NCBI RefSeq assembly: GCF_042687825.1
Contig: NZ_JBHUQE010000026.1
Location: 1-36,622 of the forward strand
Direction: 5' to 3'
Length of the DNA: 36,622 bases
Source: Sedimentitalea sp042687825
GTDB taxonomy: Bacteria > Pseudomonadota > Alphaproteobacteria > Rhodobacterales > Rhodobacteraceae
Made by a program: the position numbers and the translations under genes. Positions 1 to 7,668 of the stretch are shown in pieces. Position 1 is the first letter of the stretch. Each line of letters starts with the position of its first letter. Below the pieces are notes generated by a model, which was given only the letters and a program-made list of their open reading frames with translations, was not told the DNA's origin and did not search any database.

Positions 1-111
1 GACTGACGTCATCACGCTCTAGGCGGCGTCTTCGATGGCGCGCCCGTTCAGCGCACGAGTGACGGTCGCCAAAATGCGGCGCGAAATCCCTTTTGCCGAT
101 GAAACCGCGGC
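1..111. other. left edge, no gene assigned
   Basis: All three plus frames contain early stops in this stretch, and I find no convincing partial gene running off the left edge. The only plus-strand frame of note is a 26-codon ATG frame (35-115) with no support beyond being open. Confidence 0.4.
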
Positions 112-240
112 CTAGCGTCGGATGGCCGGGGGACAGTCGTCCTGTCCCTGCTGGCGGCGGGTTTCGCGCGCGGCCAGACGGGCCTGGAAATACAGCACCA
201 GAACCAACGAGCAAAGGGAAACGGCAAAGCTGGTCAGCAT
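112..240 (-). CDS. possible 42-aa single-helix membrane protein
   Basis: A short minus-strand reading frame starts with ATG at 240-238, one base beyond the TGA (244-242) of the response regulator gene, so the two would be translationally coupled. The product has one hydrophobic stretch at about residues 4-19, then a charged tail rich in Arg, Gln and Asp, the layout of a small single-pass membrane protein. I recognise no family. The close spacing favours a real gene, but 42 codons in GC-rich DNA can be open by chance. Confidence 0.3.
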   Translation of the reverse strand: MLTSFAVSLCSLVLVLYFQARLAARETRRQQGQDDCPPAIRR

Positions 241-241
241 C

Positions 242-961
242 TCAGATCGCCCTCTTCTGTTCCAGGCGCTCCTGCACCAGACCGGCAATACGGGCAGTGT
301 CACTGGCGACTGGCCCGCCACTCTTGCGGGCTTCGGCCAGCGCCGCGGCGGCCTGTTCCAGGATCGTGTCATGCGCGCTGCGGGCCACGCCGCCGACGAA
401 TTGCGCGACATAGTCCAGGGTCTGTCCGCCGGCTTGCTCGCTGAGCACATCGGCGACATGGGCCATGTCGTCCTGATAGGCGATCGGGTCGGGTTCGATG
501 ACCTCGTCGCTGACGACGCGCGGCCCCAGGGGCCGCTGATCCGCCGGCAGACGCGACAGGATCGCGTCCTGAAACACCGCCAGCGAGGTCACCGGCTTGG
601 CCAGGAACCCGTCGGCACCGGCCGCGATTGCCGCGTCCTCAGCGAAATCGTCGCCCGATGTACCCAGGATCACCGGCACCCGCGGCGACGCCTTGGTCAG
701 TTCCTCGATCAGTTCGACGCCCGAGCCGTCGGGCAGGCCGAGATCGGCGATTACCACCGTCGGGCGATAGACTTTGAGATGGCGGCGGGCCGATTTCAGA
801 CAATCCGCGCGGCGGATCCGCGCACCGCTGCGCAGACACAGCAATCGCATCGCTTCGCAGGCAAAACGGCTGTCCTCGACAACCAGAATGGTCAGCCCCA
901 GCAGCGGCCGGCTGGCGGTGGAAATGCGGTGCGGGGCGGTGAACGGATCGGTATCGTCCAT
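242..961 (-). CDS. response regulator with receiver domain and C-terminal helical region
   Basis: This 239-aa protein carries a CheY-like receiver domain at about residues 22-140. The expected residues are visible: acidic pair E29/D30, phospho-accepting D73 in the segment IADLGLPDGSG, T101 as the conserved Thr/Ser, and K122 before a proline. It should be phosphorylated by a histidine kinase that is not in the window. The last 100 residues look helical and match no DNA-binding or GGDEF output domain that I recognise, so it may act by protein contact. A strong ribosome site (AGAGGAG on the minus strand, plus-strand 968-974) precedes the ATG. The gene is divergent from mce, and a CtrA-like box lies in the shared intergenic region. 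Family assignment is firm; the output role is unknown. Confidence 0.85.
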   Translation of the reverse strand: MDDTDPFTAPHRISTASRPLLGLTILVVEDSRFACEAMRLLCLRSGARIRRADCLKSARRHLKVYRPTVVIADLGLPDGSGVELIEELTKASPRVPVILGTSGDDFAEDAAIAAGADGFLAKPVTSLAVFQDAILSRLPADQRPLGPRVVSDEVIEPDPIAYQDDMAHVADVLSEQAGGQTLDYVAQFVGGVARSAHDTILEQAAAALAEARKSGGPVASDTARIAGLVQERLEQKRAI

Positions 962-1005
962 GTCGGGCTCCTCTCAGCAGACCCGACTCAGGCTAGGGAC
1001 CGATG

Positions 1006-1022
1006 GCTAACGCGACGTTAAC
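1006..1022 (-). promoter_or_regulatory. candidate CtrA-type box upstream of the response regulator
   Basis: On the minus strand the sequence TTAACGTCGCGTTAG matches the CtrA consensus TTAA-N7-TTAA with one mismatch in the last base. It also reads as 7-bp inverted arms with one mismatch around CGA. It lies about 45 bp before the response regulator ATG, a plausible promoter position. CtrA control of signalling and motility genes is known in Rhodobacterales; binding here is inferred from the motif only. Confidence 0.35.
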
Positions 1023-1103
1023 AGCCGTGCGAATTGGTCCACTTGCCCTTGTGGCGTCTGCACCGCATAACGCAGGCAGACCGCAATCCATTGGAGCTTT
1101 TTC

Positions 1104-1508
<405 letters not shown>

Positions 1509-1549
1509 GACCGGTTTCGGCCACCCGGTCCATGTAAAGGGAGCCACTC

Positions 1550-1825
1550 ATGGCGATCACATCGGCAATCGTGCTGTTTGCGGTCATCTGGTTCATGACC
1601 TTCTTCATTGCCCTGCCGATCCGGCTGAAAACGCAGGGCGATGCGGGAAAGGTCGTGCCCGGCACCCATGCCAGCGCGCCCGAAATACACAACCTGAAGA
1701 AAAAGGCGCTGATCACCACCGCCGTGGCGGTGGTGATCTGGGCGACCGTCGTGACGATCATCCTGTCCGGGGTGATCAGCGTACGGGATCTGGACTGGTT
1801 CAACCGCATGGGGCCGCCGCACTAG
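1550..1825 (+). CDS. DUF1467 family two-helix membrane protein
   Basis: This 91-aa protein has two predicted transmembrane helices, about residues 3-24 and 53-75. Between them is a short polar loop containing GDAGKVVPGTHASAP, typical of DUF1467 proteins in alphaproteobacteria. The function of the family is not known. A strong AAAGGGAG ribosome site ends 6 bases before the ATG. It lies 41 nt after mce on the same strand and is likely co-transcribed; the hairpin at 1900-1920 probably ends the transcript. Confidence 0.85.
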   Translation: MAITSAIVLFAVIWFMTFFIALPIRLKTQGDAGKVVPGTHASAPEIHNLKKKALITTAVAVVIWATVVTIILSGVISVRDLDWFNRMGPPH

Positions 1826-1899
1826 GCGACGCCGGCCCGGTTGCCCAAAGGCGCGCCTTCGGCGCCCGCGATTCCATTTGCGTTCCGGCCACGCGGGCC

Positions 1900-1920
1900 T
1901 TGAGGGGCGGAGCCCCTCAA
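1900..1920 (+). terminator. intrinsic terminator hairpin after the DUF1467 gene
   Basis: A perfect 9-bp stem (TTGAGGGGC pairing with GCCCCTCAA) closes a GGA loop. It is followed within 10 bases by a pyrimidine run, CCCCCTTTCTTTTC. It lies about 75 nt after the DUF1467 stop and 165 nt before the glycine riboswitch, separating the two transcripts. Palindromes of this type are frequent in Rhodobacterales intergenic regions, so it may also be a dispersed repeat. Confidence 0.6.
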
Positions 1921-2046
1921 ACTCCCCCTTTCTTTTCGATCTGTTCCGCACATCCCAGCGAAGCCTGGCGCTGCGACCGTGCGTTTCGCGCCGGCTTTTG
2001 GCTGCGGCGAGGTTCGGGAGGTTCGGGCACGTCCCGCTTTGCCCAC

Positions 2047-2075
2047 TTGCCCGGGCACCGGCTTGGCGCTACGGT
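2047..2075 (+). promoter_or_regulatory. candidate gcv operon promoter
   Basis: TTGCCC (2047-2052) and TACGGT (2070-2075) are spaced by 17 bp. A start near 2082 would put the transcript 5' end just before the first aptamer stem of the glycine riboswitch, where it is expected. The -10 match is weak, and an alternative TTGGCG at 2063 is possible. Confidence 0.35.
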
Positions 2076-2085
2076 ATCCGCGTGT

Positions 2086-2240
2086 ATGCGGGAGAACCGG
2101 TCCGACCGGTGCCGAAGGAGCAACCGCCCCGGAAACTCTCAGGCGCAAGGGACCGCAGGCACGCACTGACTCTGGAGAGAGGCGCGCGATGCGTCCGCCG
2201 AAGGGATAGCGATCTCAGGCAGAAGGACAGAGGGGGCATC
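2086..2240 (+). promoter_or_regulatory. tandem glycine riboswitch
   Basis: Two consecutive glycine aptamers can be read. Aptamer 1 runs about 2086-2157: P1 TGCGG (2087-2091) pairs with CCGCA (2153-2157), and it contains the conserved CCGAAGGAGCAACC, GAAACTCTCAGGC and AAGGGACCG blocks. Aptamer 2 runs about 2170-2236: P1 CTCTG (2170-2174) pairs with CAGAG (2228-2232), with CCGAAGGGATAG, ATCTCAGGC and AGAAGGACAGAGG. This is the known tandem architecture upstream of gcvTHP. It probably turns on expression when glycine is abundant. No U-tract terminator follows, so control is likely at translation initiation or by Rho; the expression platform lies between 2237 and 2361. Confidence 0.93.
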
Positions 2241-2361
2241 GCATCGCGCAGTCATGCGCGTCAATGGGGTGCCGGATGGTTTGATGAAATCGCCGATATC
2301 CCGAATAGGGGGGCCTCTGATATGCGGGGGCGTGGAACCGGAGTCCGGGACAGGAGCCGTC

Positions 2362-3486
2362 ATGACCGATCTTCTGAATACACCGTTGCATGCGCTGCAT
2401 GTGGAAATGGGGGGCAAGATGGTGGGGTTCGCGGGCTATGAGATGCCCGTGCAGTACCCCTCGGGCATCATGGCCGAACATGTGCATACCCGCACCCGGG
2501 CCGGGCTGTTCGATGTCAGCCATATGGGGCAGGTGATCCTGTCCGGTGCGCCGATGGCCGAGATCGCCGCCGCCTTCGAGCGGCTGGTACCGATGGATGT
2601 CGTCGGCCTGCCCAAGGGGCGGCAACGCTATGGGCTGTTCCTGAACGCGGAGGGCGGCATTCTGGACGATCTGATGTTCGCCAATCGCGGCGATCACCTT
2701 TATGTGGTGGTCAATGCCGCCTGCAAGGCGGATGACATCGCCCGGATGAAGGCCGCGCTGGAGCCGGCCATTACCGTCACCGAAGTGACGGACCGGGCGC
2801 TGCTGGCCCTGCAGGGACCCGAGGCCGAGACCGCCCTGATGGAGCTGAACGGCGCCGTGGCGGACATGAATTTCATGGATGTGCGTACGGTGATGCTGGA
2901 TGGGGTGGCCTGCTGGGTATCCCGGTCGGGCTATACCGGCGAAGACGGGTTCGAGATATCGGTGCCGGCGCGCCATGCCGAAGCGATCGCGCGCCTGTTG
3001 CTGAGCCATGACGATGTCATGCCGATCGGTCTGGGGGCACGCGATTCGCTGCGGCTGGAGGCCGGTCTGTGCCTCTATGGCCAGGATATCGACGCAACGA
3101 CCTTGCCAGCCGAGGCCGGTCTGACCTGGGCGATCCAGAAGGTGCGGCGCACCGGCGGCGACCGTGCCGGCGGATTTCCCGGTGCTGCGGCCGTGCTGCG
3201 CCAGATCGACGAAAAACCGACCCGGCGCCGGGTCGGGTTGCGCCCCGAGGGACGCGCGCCGATGCGCGAGGGCGTTGCGCTGTTTGCCGCGGCCGAAGGA
3301 GGCGAGCAGATTGGCACGATCACTTCGGGCGGTTTCGGCCCGACGGTCGGTGGACCGGTGGCAATGGGCTATGTGCCAGCCGATCTGGCAGCCGTCGACA
3401 CCTTGATCTATGGCGAGTTGCGCGGCAAGCGCCTGCCGCTGCATGTGACCGAGCTGCCGTTTGTGGCGGCCAACTTCAAACGATAG
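2362..3486 (+). CDS. gcvT: glycine cleavage system T protein (aminomethyltransferase)
   Basis: This 374-aa protein transfers the aminomethyl group from lipoyl-GcvH to tetrahydrofolate, giving 5,10-methylene-THF and ammonia. The GcvT folate-binding domain spans about residues 8-260 and the C-terminal barrel about 285-365. The N-terminal HALHVEMGGKMVGFAGYEMPVQY and DVSHMGQ motifs are classic. Catalytic acidic residues sit at D102/D103 in GGILDDLMFA. The ATG at 2362 is chosen because AGGAG lies 5 bases upstream (2352-2356) and the protein aligns with the family from there. The reading frame is open back to 2254, but that part is riboswitch expression platform. gcvH follows after 20 nt. Confidence 0.96.
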   Translation: MTDLLNTPLHALHVEMGGKMVGFAGYEMPVQYPSGIMAEHVHTRTRAGLFDVSHMGQVILSGAPMAEIAAAFERLVPMDVVGLPKGRQRYGLFLNAEGGILDDLMFANRGDHLYVVVNAACKADDIARMKAALEPAITVTEVTDRALLALQGPEAETALMELNGAVADMNFMDVRTVMLDGVACWVSRSGYTGEDGFEISVPARHAEAIARLLLSHDDVMPIGLGARDSLRLEAGLCLYGQDIDATTLPAEAGLTWAIQKVRRTGGDRAGGFPGAAAVLRQIDEKPTRRRVGLRPEGRAPMREGVALFAAAEGGEQIGTITSGGFGPTVGGPVAMGYVPADLAAVDTLIYGELRGKRLPLHVTELPFVAANFKR

Positions 3487-3506
3487 TCCAGAAGGGAACA
3501 CCGGAC

Positions 3507-3866
3507 ATGAAATTTACCGAAGAACATGAATGGCTGCTGGAAGAGGGCGAGCTGGTTATCGTCGGCATCACCAAACACGCCGCCGAACAACTGGGCGACG
3601 TGGTGTTCGTCGAACTGCCGGAAGTGGGCGACGAGGTCAGCAAGGACGACGAGATCGTGGTGATCGAAAGCGTCAAGGCGGCCAGCGATATCCTGGCGCC
3701 GCTGGATGGCGAAATCGTCGAGATCAACGAGGCGCTGACCGACAATCCCGGCCTGGTCAATGAGGATGCCGAGGGCGAGGCCTGGTTCTTCAAGGTCAAG
3801 GCCTCGGATCTGAGCCCGATGGACGACTACATGGACGAGGCCGCCTACAAGGACTTTATCGCCTGA
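3507..3866 (+). CDS. gcvH: glycine cleavage system H protein (lipoyl carrier)
   Basis: This 119-aa carrier shuttles the aminomethyl intermediate between GcvP, GcvT and lipoamide dehydrogenase. The single lipoyl domain covers most of the protein. The lipoylated lysine is K57 in the motif VVIESVKAASD. Starting residues MKFTEEHEWL are typical of the family. The gene lies 20 nt after gcvT in the same operon and is followed by two strong hairpins before gcvP, which may protect this part of the message and raise GcvH relative to GcvP. Confidence 0.97.
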   Translation: MKFTEEHEWLLEEGELVIVGITKHAAEQLGDVVFVELPEVGDEVSKDDEIVVIESVKAASDILAPLDGEIVEINEALTDNPGLVNEDAEGEAWFFKVKASDLSPMDDYMDEAAYKDFIA

Positions 3867-3868
3867 TC

Positions 3869-3925
3869 GCATCGGCCGGCGGCAGGGGCTGCCGGCCGAT
3901 GCGGGACAAGGGGGGCGCGTCCCGC
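3869..3925 (+). promoter_or_regulatory. paired intercistronic hairpins between gcvH and gcvP
   Basis: Three bases after the gcvH stop there is a perfect 12-bp stem (3869-3880 with 3891-3902, 10-nt loop). It is followed by a second 7-bp stem (GCGGGAC at 3901-3907 with GTCCCGC at 3919-3925). The two share bases 3901-3902, so their ends compete. There is no U-tract. I infer an mRNA stabiliser or partial attenuator that sets the GcvTH to GcvP ratio. Confidence 0.5.
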
Positions 3926-3959
3926 AGCGGCGGGCGCCTGAAACATCTGGAGACATGGG

Positions 3960-6809
3960 ATGCCTTTCAAACCGACGGACTACTTGCCTTATGATTTTGC
4001 CAACCGCCGCCATATCGGGCCGTCGCCCGAGGAAATGGCCGAGATGCTGGACACCGTCGGCGCCGAGACGCTGCAGGCGCTGATCGACGACACCGTGCCG
4101 CAGGCGATCCGGCAACAGACGCCGCTGGATTTCGGGCGCGCCATGTCCGAACGCGAACTGTTGCACCACATGCGGCTGACCGCGGGCAAGAACAAGGTGC
4201 TGACCAGCCTGATCGGGCAGGGATATCATGGCACGGTGACACCGCCGGCGATCCAGCGCAACATCCTGGAGAACCCGGCCTGGTACACCGCCTATACGCC
4301 CTATCAGCCGGAAATCAGCCAGGGCCGTCTAGAGGCGCTGCTGAACTATCAGACGATGATCGCCGACCTGACCGGGCTGGAAATCGCCAATGCCTCGCTG
4401 CTGGACGAGGCCACCGCCTGTGCCGAGGCCATGACCATGGCGCAGCGCGTGGCCAAGTCCAAATCCAAGGCGTTCTTTGTCGACCGCGATTGCCACCCGC
4501 AGAACATCGCGGTGATCCAGACCCGCGCCGCGCCGCTGGGCATCGAGGTGATCGTCGGTAACCCGGACAAGATGCAGGCCGATCAGGTCTTTGGCGCTTT
4601 GTTCCAGTATCCCGGGACCTATGGTCATGTGCGCGATTTCACCGACCATATCGCCGCCTTGCACGAGGCAAAGGTCATTGGCATCGTCACGGCAGACCCG
4701 CTGGCATTGACACTGTTAAAGGAACCCGGCGCGATGGGGGCTGATATCGCCATCGGCAGTACCCAGCGGTTCGGCGTTCCTCTGGGCTATGGCGGGCCGC
4801 ATGCGGCCTATATGGCGACCAAATCCGCCCATGCCCGGGCGATGCCGGGCCGTCTGGTCGGGGTCAGCGTGGATTCGCACGGCAACCGCGCCTATCGCCT
4901 GTCCCTGCAGACCCGCGAACAGCATATCCGCCGGGAAAAGGCGACCAGCAACGTCTGCACCGCGCAGGCGCTCTTGGCGGTGATGGCGTCGATGTATGCG
5001 GTATTTCACGGCCCCAAGGGGCTGAAGGCCATCGCGCAGCGCATCCACCGCAAGACCGTGCGGCTGGCAAACGGGCTGGAAGAGGCCGGGTTCAAGGTCG
5101 ACCCCAAGGTCTTTTTCGACACGATTACGGTCGATGTCGGCCCGCTGCAGGCGGCGGTGCTGAAATCGGCGGTGGACGAGGGGATCAACCTGCGCCGGGT
5201 CGGCGAGCGCCGCGTCGGCATCACGCTGGACGAATGCACCCGCCCGGAGAACATCGAGTCGGTCTGGCGCGCCTTTGGCATTTTCAGAAAGGATGACGTG
5301 TTCGAGGCAAAATACCGCGTGCCCGAGGCCATGCACCGCAAGACCGAGTATCTGACGCACCCGATCTTTCACATGAACCGGGCGGAAACCGAGATGATGC
5401 GCTATATGCGCCGGCTTGCGGATCGCGATCTGGCTCTGGACCGGGCGATGATCCCGCTGGGCAGCTGCACGATGAAGCTGAACTCGGCGGCCGAGATGAT
5501 GCCGGTCAGCTGGCGCGAGTTTTCCCGCCTGCATCCCTTTGCCCCGGCCGATCAGGCCCAGGGCTATGCCGAACTGATCGCCGATCTGTCGGACAAGCTG
5601 TGCCGGATCACCGGCTATGACGCGATTTCCATGCAGCCCAATTCGGGCGCGCAGGGGGAATATGCCGGGTTGCTGACAATCGCCGCCTGGCACCGCGCCA
5701 ACGGTCAGGGGCATCGCAACATCTGCCTGATCCCGGTAAGTGCGCATGGCACCAATCCGGCCAGCGCCAACATGGTCGGCTGGAAGGTGGTGCCGGTCAA
5801 GACCGCGCCCAATGGCGATATCGATCTCGACGATTTCCGCGCCAAGGCGGAAAAGCACAGCGATGACCTTGCCGGCTGCATGATCACCTATCCCAGCACC
5901 CACGGGGTGTTCGAGGAAACCGTTACCGAGATCACCGCGATCACCCATGACCATGGCGGTCAGGTCTATATCGACGGGGCCAACATGAACGCCATGGTCG
6001 GCCTCAGCCGTCCCGGCGATCTGGGCGGCGATGTCAGCCACCTGAACCTGCACAAGACGTTCTGCATCCCGCATGGCGGCGGCGGTCCCGGCATGGGGCC
6101 GATCGGGGTCAAGGCGCATCTGGAACCGCATCTGCCCGGTCATCCGGCGACCGGCGGTACCGAGGGGCCGGTTTCGGCCGCGCCCTTTGGCTCGCCTTCG
6201 ATCCTGCCGATCAGCTGGGCCTATTGCCTGCTGATGGGGGGCGACGGGCTGACCCAGGCGACGCGGGTGGCAATCCTGAATGCCAACTATATCGCCAAGC
6301 GCCTGGAGGGCGCTTATGAGGTGCTGTATCGCGGCAGGACGGGGCGCGTGGCGCATGAATGCATCATCGACACGCGGCCGTTTGCCGACAGTGCAGGCGT
6401 TACTGTAGATGACATAGCCAAGCGCCTGATAGATAACGGCTTTCACGCTCCAACCATGAGCTTTCCCGTGGCCGGCACCCTGATGATCGAGCCGACTGAA
6501 AGCGAGACCAAGGCCGAGCTGGACCGCTTTTGCGACGCCATGCTGGCGATCCGCCAGGAAATCGCCGACATCGAGGAGGGCCGGATCGACGCCGAAAACA
6601 ATCCCCTGAAGAACGCGCCGCACACGATGGAGGATCTGGTCAAGGAGTGGGACCGGCCCTACACACGCGAACAGGGCTGTTTTCCGCCGGGCGCGTTCCG
6701 GGTCGACAAGTACTGGCCGCCGGTCAACCGCGTCGACAACGTTTATGGCGACCGCAACCTGATCTGTTCCTGTCCGCCGATGGAAGACTATGCCGAGGCG
6801 GCGGAATAG
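3960..6809 (+). CDS. gcvP: glycine dehydrogenase (decarboxylating), P protein
   Basis: This 949-aa PLP enzyme decarboxylates glycine and loads the aminomethyl group on GcvH. It is the full-length fused form: an N-terminal fold-type I half (to about residue 440) and a C-terminal half that carries the active site. The PLP lysine is K699 in HLNLHKTFCIPHGGGGPG, with the glycine-rich loop directly after it. The ATG at 3960 is preferred over the out-of-frame ATG at 3955 because CTGGAGAC ends 6 bases upstream of 3960. The gene ends 12 bp from the convergent truA stop, with no clear terminator between them. Confidence 0.97.
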   Translation: MPFKPTDYLPYDFANRRHIGPSPEEMAEMLDTVGAETLQALIDDTVPQAIRQQTPLDFGRAMSERELLHHMRLTAGKNKVLTSLIGQGYHGTVTPPAIQRNILENPAWYTAYTPYQPEISQGRLEALLNYQTMIADLTGLEIANASLLDEATACAEAMTMAQRVAKSKSKAFFVDRDCHPQNIAVIQTRAAPLGIEVIVGNPDKMQADQVFGALFQYPGTYGHVRDFTDHIAALHEAKVIGIVTADPLALTLLKEPGAMGADIAIGSTQRFGVPLGYGGPHAAYMATKSAHARAMPGRLVGVSVDSHGNRAYRLSLQTREQHIRREKATSNVCTAQALLAVMASMYAVFHGPKGLKAIAQRIHRKTVRLANGLEEAGFKVDPKVFFDTITVDVGPLQAAVLKSAVDEGINLRRVGERRVGITLDECTRPENIESVWRAFGIFRKDDVFEAKYRVPEAMHRKTEYLTHPIFHMNRAETEMMRYMRRLADRDLALDRAMIPLGSCTMKLNSAAEMMPVSWREFSRLHPFAPADQAQGYAELIADLSDKLCRITGYDAISMQPNSGAQGEYAGLLTIAAWHRANGQGHRNICLIPVSAHGTNPASANMVGWKVVPVKTAPNGDIDLDDFRAKAEKHSDDLAGCMITYPSTHGVFEETVTEITAITHDHGGQVYIDGANMNAMVGLSRPGDLGGDVSHLNLHKTFCIPHGGGGPGMGPIGVKAHLEPHLPGHPATGGTEGPVSAAPFGSPSILPISWAYCLLMGGDGLTQATRVAILNANYIAKRLEGAYEVLYRGRTGRVAHECIIDTRPFADSAGVTVDDIAKRLIDNGFHAPTMSFPVAGTLMIEPTESETKAELDRFCDAMLAIRQEIADIEEGRIDAENNPLKNAPHTMEDLVKEWDRPYTREQGCFPPGAFRVDKYWPPVNRVDNVYGDRNLICSCPPMEDYAEAAE

Positions 6810-6821
6810 CCGGGCAGCGGC

Positions 6822-7589
6822 TCAGGCAAACGGGTCGCGGTCATAGCGCACCGCCGCAAGGTACAATCCCTGCGGCGGGCTGACCGGGCCGCAGGCGGCG
6901 CGGTCGCGGGCCGCCAGCGCCCCGGCCACATCCGCGGGCGTCCAGGCCCCGGCGCCGACCCGCTCCAGCGTGCCGACAAAGCTGCGCACCTGGTTGTGCA
7001 GGAAGGATCGCGCCCGCACGTGGACATGCAGTTCGGGTCCGGACAGGCCATCGGTGGTTTCGACGCGTAATTCATCCAGCGTTTTCACCGGGCTGGCCGC
7101 CTGGCACATGGTGCTGCGAAAGGTGGTAAAGTCATGTCGGCCGATCAGGCGGTCGGCGGCCTGTTGCATCGCGGTGGCGTCCAGCCGGTGATTGATCCGC
7201 CAGACCTGACCGGCGTCATGGGTCGCCGGCGCCCGGCGCATCAGGATGCGAAACAGATAGCGCCGCTCGACCGCCGAAAACCGCGCATGCCAGTCCTCGG
7301 CGACCCGGGCACAGGCAACAATCGCCACGGGGGCGGGTTTCAGGTGGTGGTTCAGCGCCTCGGACAGGCGGAACGGATCCCAGTCGCGCGCCATGTCGCA
7401 CTGCGCCACCTGACCCAGCGCATGCACCCCGGCATCGGTGCGCCCGGCGGCGGCGATGGTGTGTGCACCGGGCTGCAGCCGGGCCAGTGCGGCCTCGATG
7501 GCGCCCTGAACCGTGGGCAGATCCTTTTGCCTCTGCCAGCCGGCAAAGGGGGCGCCCTGGTATTCGACTTTCATGGCATAACGCGGCAT
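6822..7589 (-). CDS. truA: tRNA pseudouridine(38-40) synthase TruA
   Basis: This 255-aa enzyme makes pseudouridine at positions 38-40 of the tRNA anticodon stem-loop. The catalytic aspartate is D52 in the family motif AAGRTDAGVHALGQV. The N-terminal segment YQGAPFAGWQRQ and the FLHNQVRSFVGTL motif near residue 200 are also diagnostic. The start at 7589 (MPRYAMKVEY) fits the family; a second in-frame ATG lies 15 nt inside at 7574. The frame stays open much further upstream, but that part overlaps the divergent ycjX gene and is not coding. No obvious strong ribosome site is visible. Confidence 0.95.
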   Translation of the reverse strand: MPRYAMKVEYQGAPFAGWQRQKDLPTVQGAIEAALARLQPGAHTIAAAGRTDAGVHALGQVAQCDMARDWDPFRLSEALNHHLKPAPVAIVACARVAEDWHARFSAVERRYLFRILMRRAPATHDAGQVWRINHRLDATAMQQAADRLIGRHDFTTFRSTMCQAASPVKTLDELRVETTDGLSGPELHVHVRARSFLHNQVRSFVGTLERVGAGAWTPADVAGALAARDRAACGPVSPPQGLYLAAVRYDRDPFA

Positions 7590-7668
7590 GGCCGCGCTGC
7601 TACCCCGTGCCGGGCGCGACGGCAAGGCTGGTATCGCGCCGGTCGTCTGCCTATCTTGAGGAAAATAT

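Larger units (their letters stand above)
1826..2085. other. 260-nt intergenic region before the riboswitch
   Basis: Beyond the hairpin at 1900-1920 and the candidate promoter at 2047-2075, I see no gene here. The reading frames that cross it show no recognisable protein and have unfavourable codon use. Confidence 0.6.

Noticed and set aside
1822..2250. Several open frames between DUF1467 and gcvT
   Set aside because: They coincide with the terminator hairpin and the glycine riboswitch and have no protein similarity.
2215..3501. Minus-strand frame opposite gcvT
   Set aside because: Antisense shadow; gcvT is intact and sits in a clear operon with a riboswitch.
4716..6623. Long minus-strand open frame opposite gcvP
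   Set aside because: gcvP is complete with all motifs. The antisense product has no recognisable motif and the usual His/Arg/Gly bias of shadow frames.
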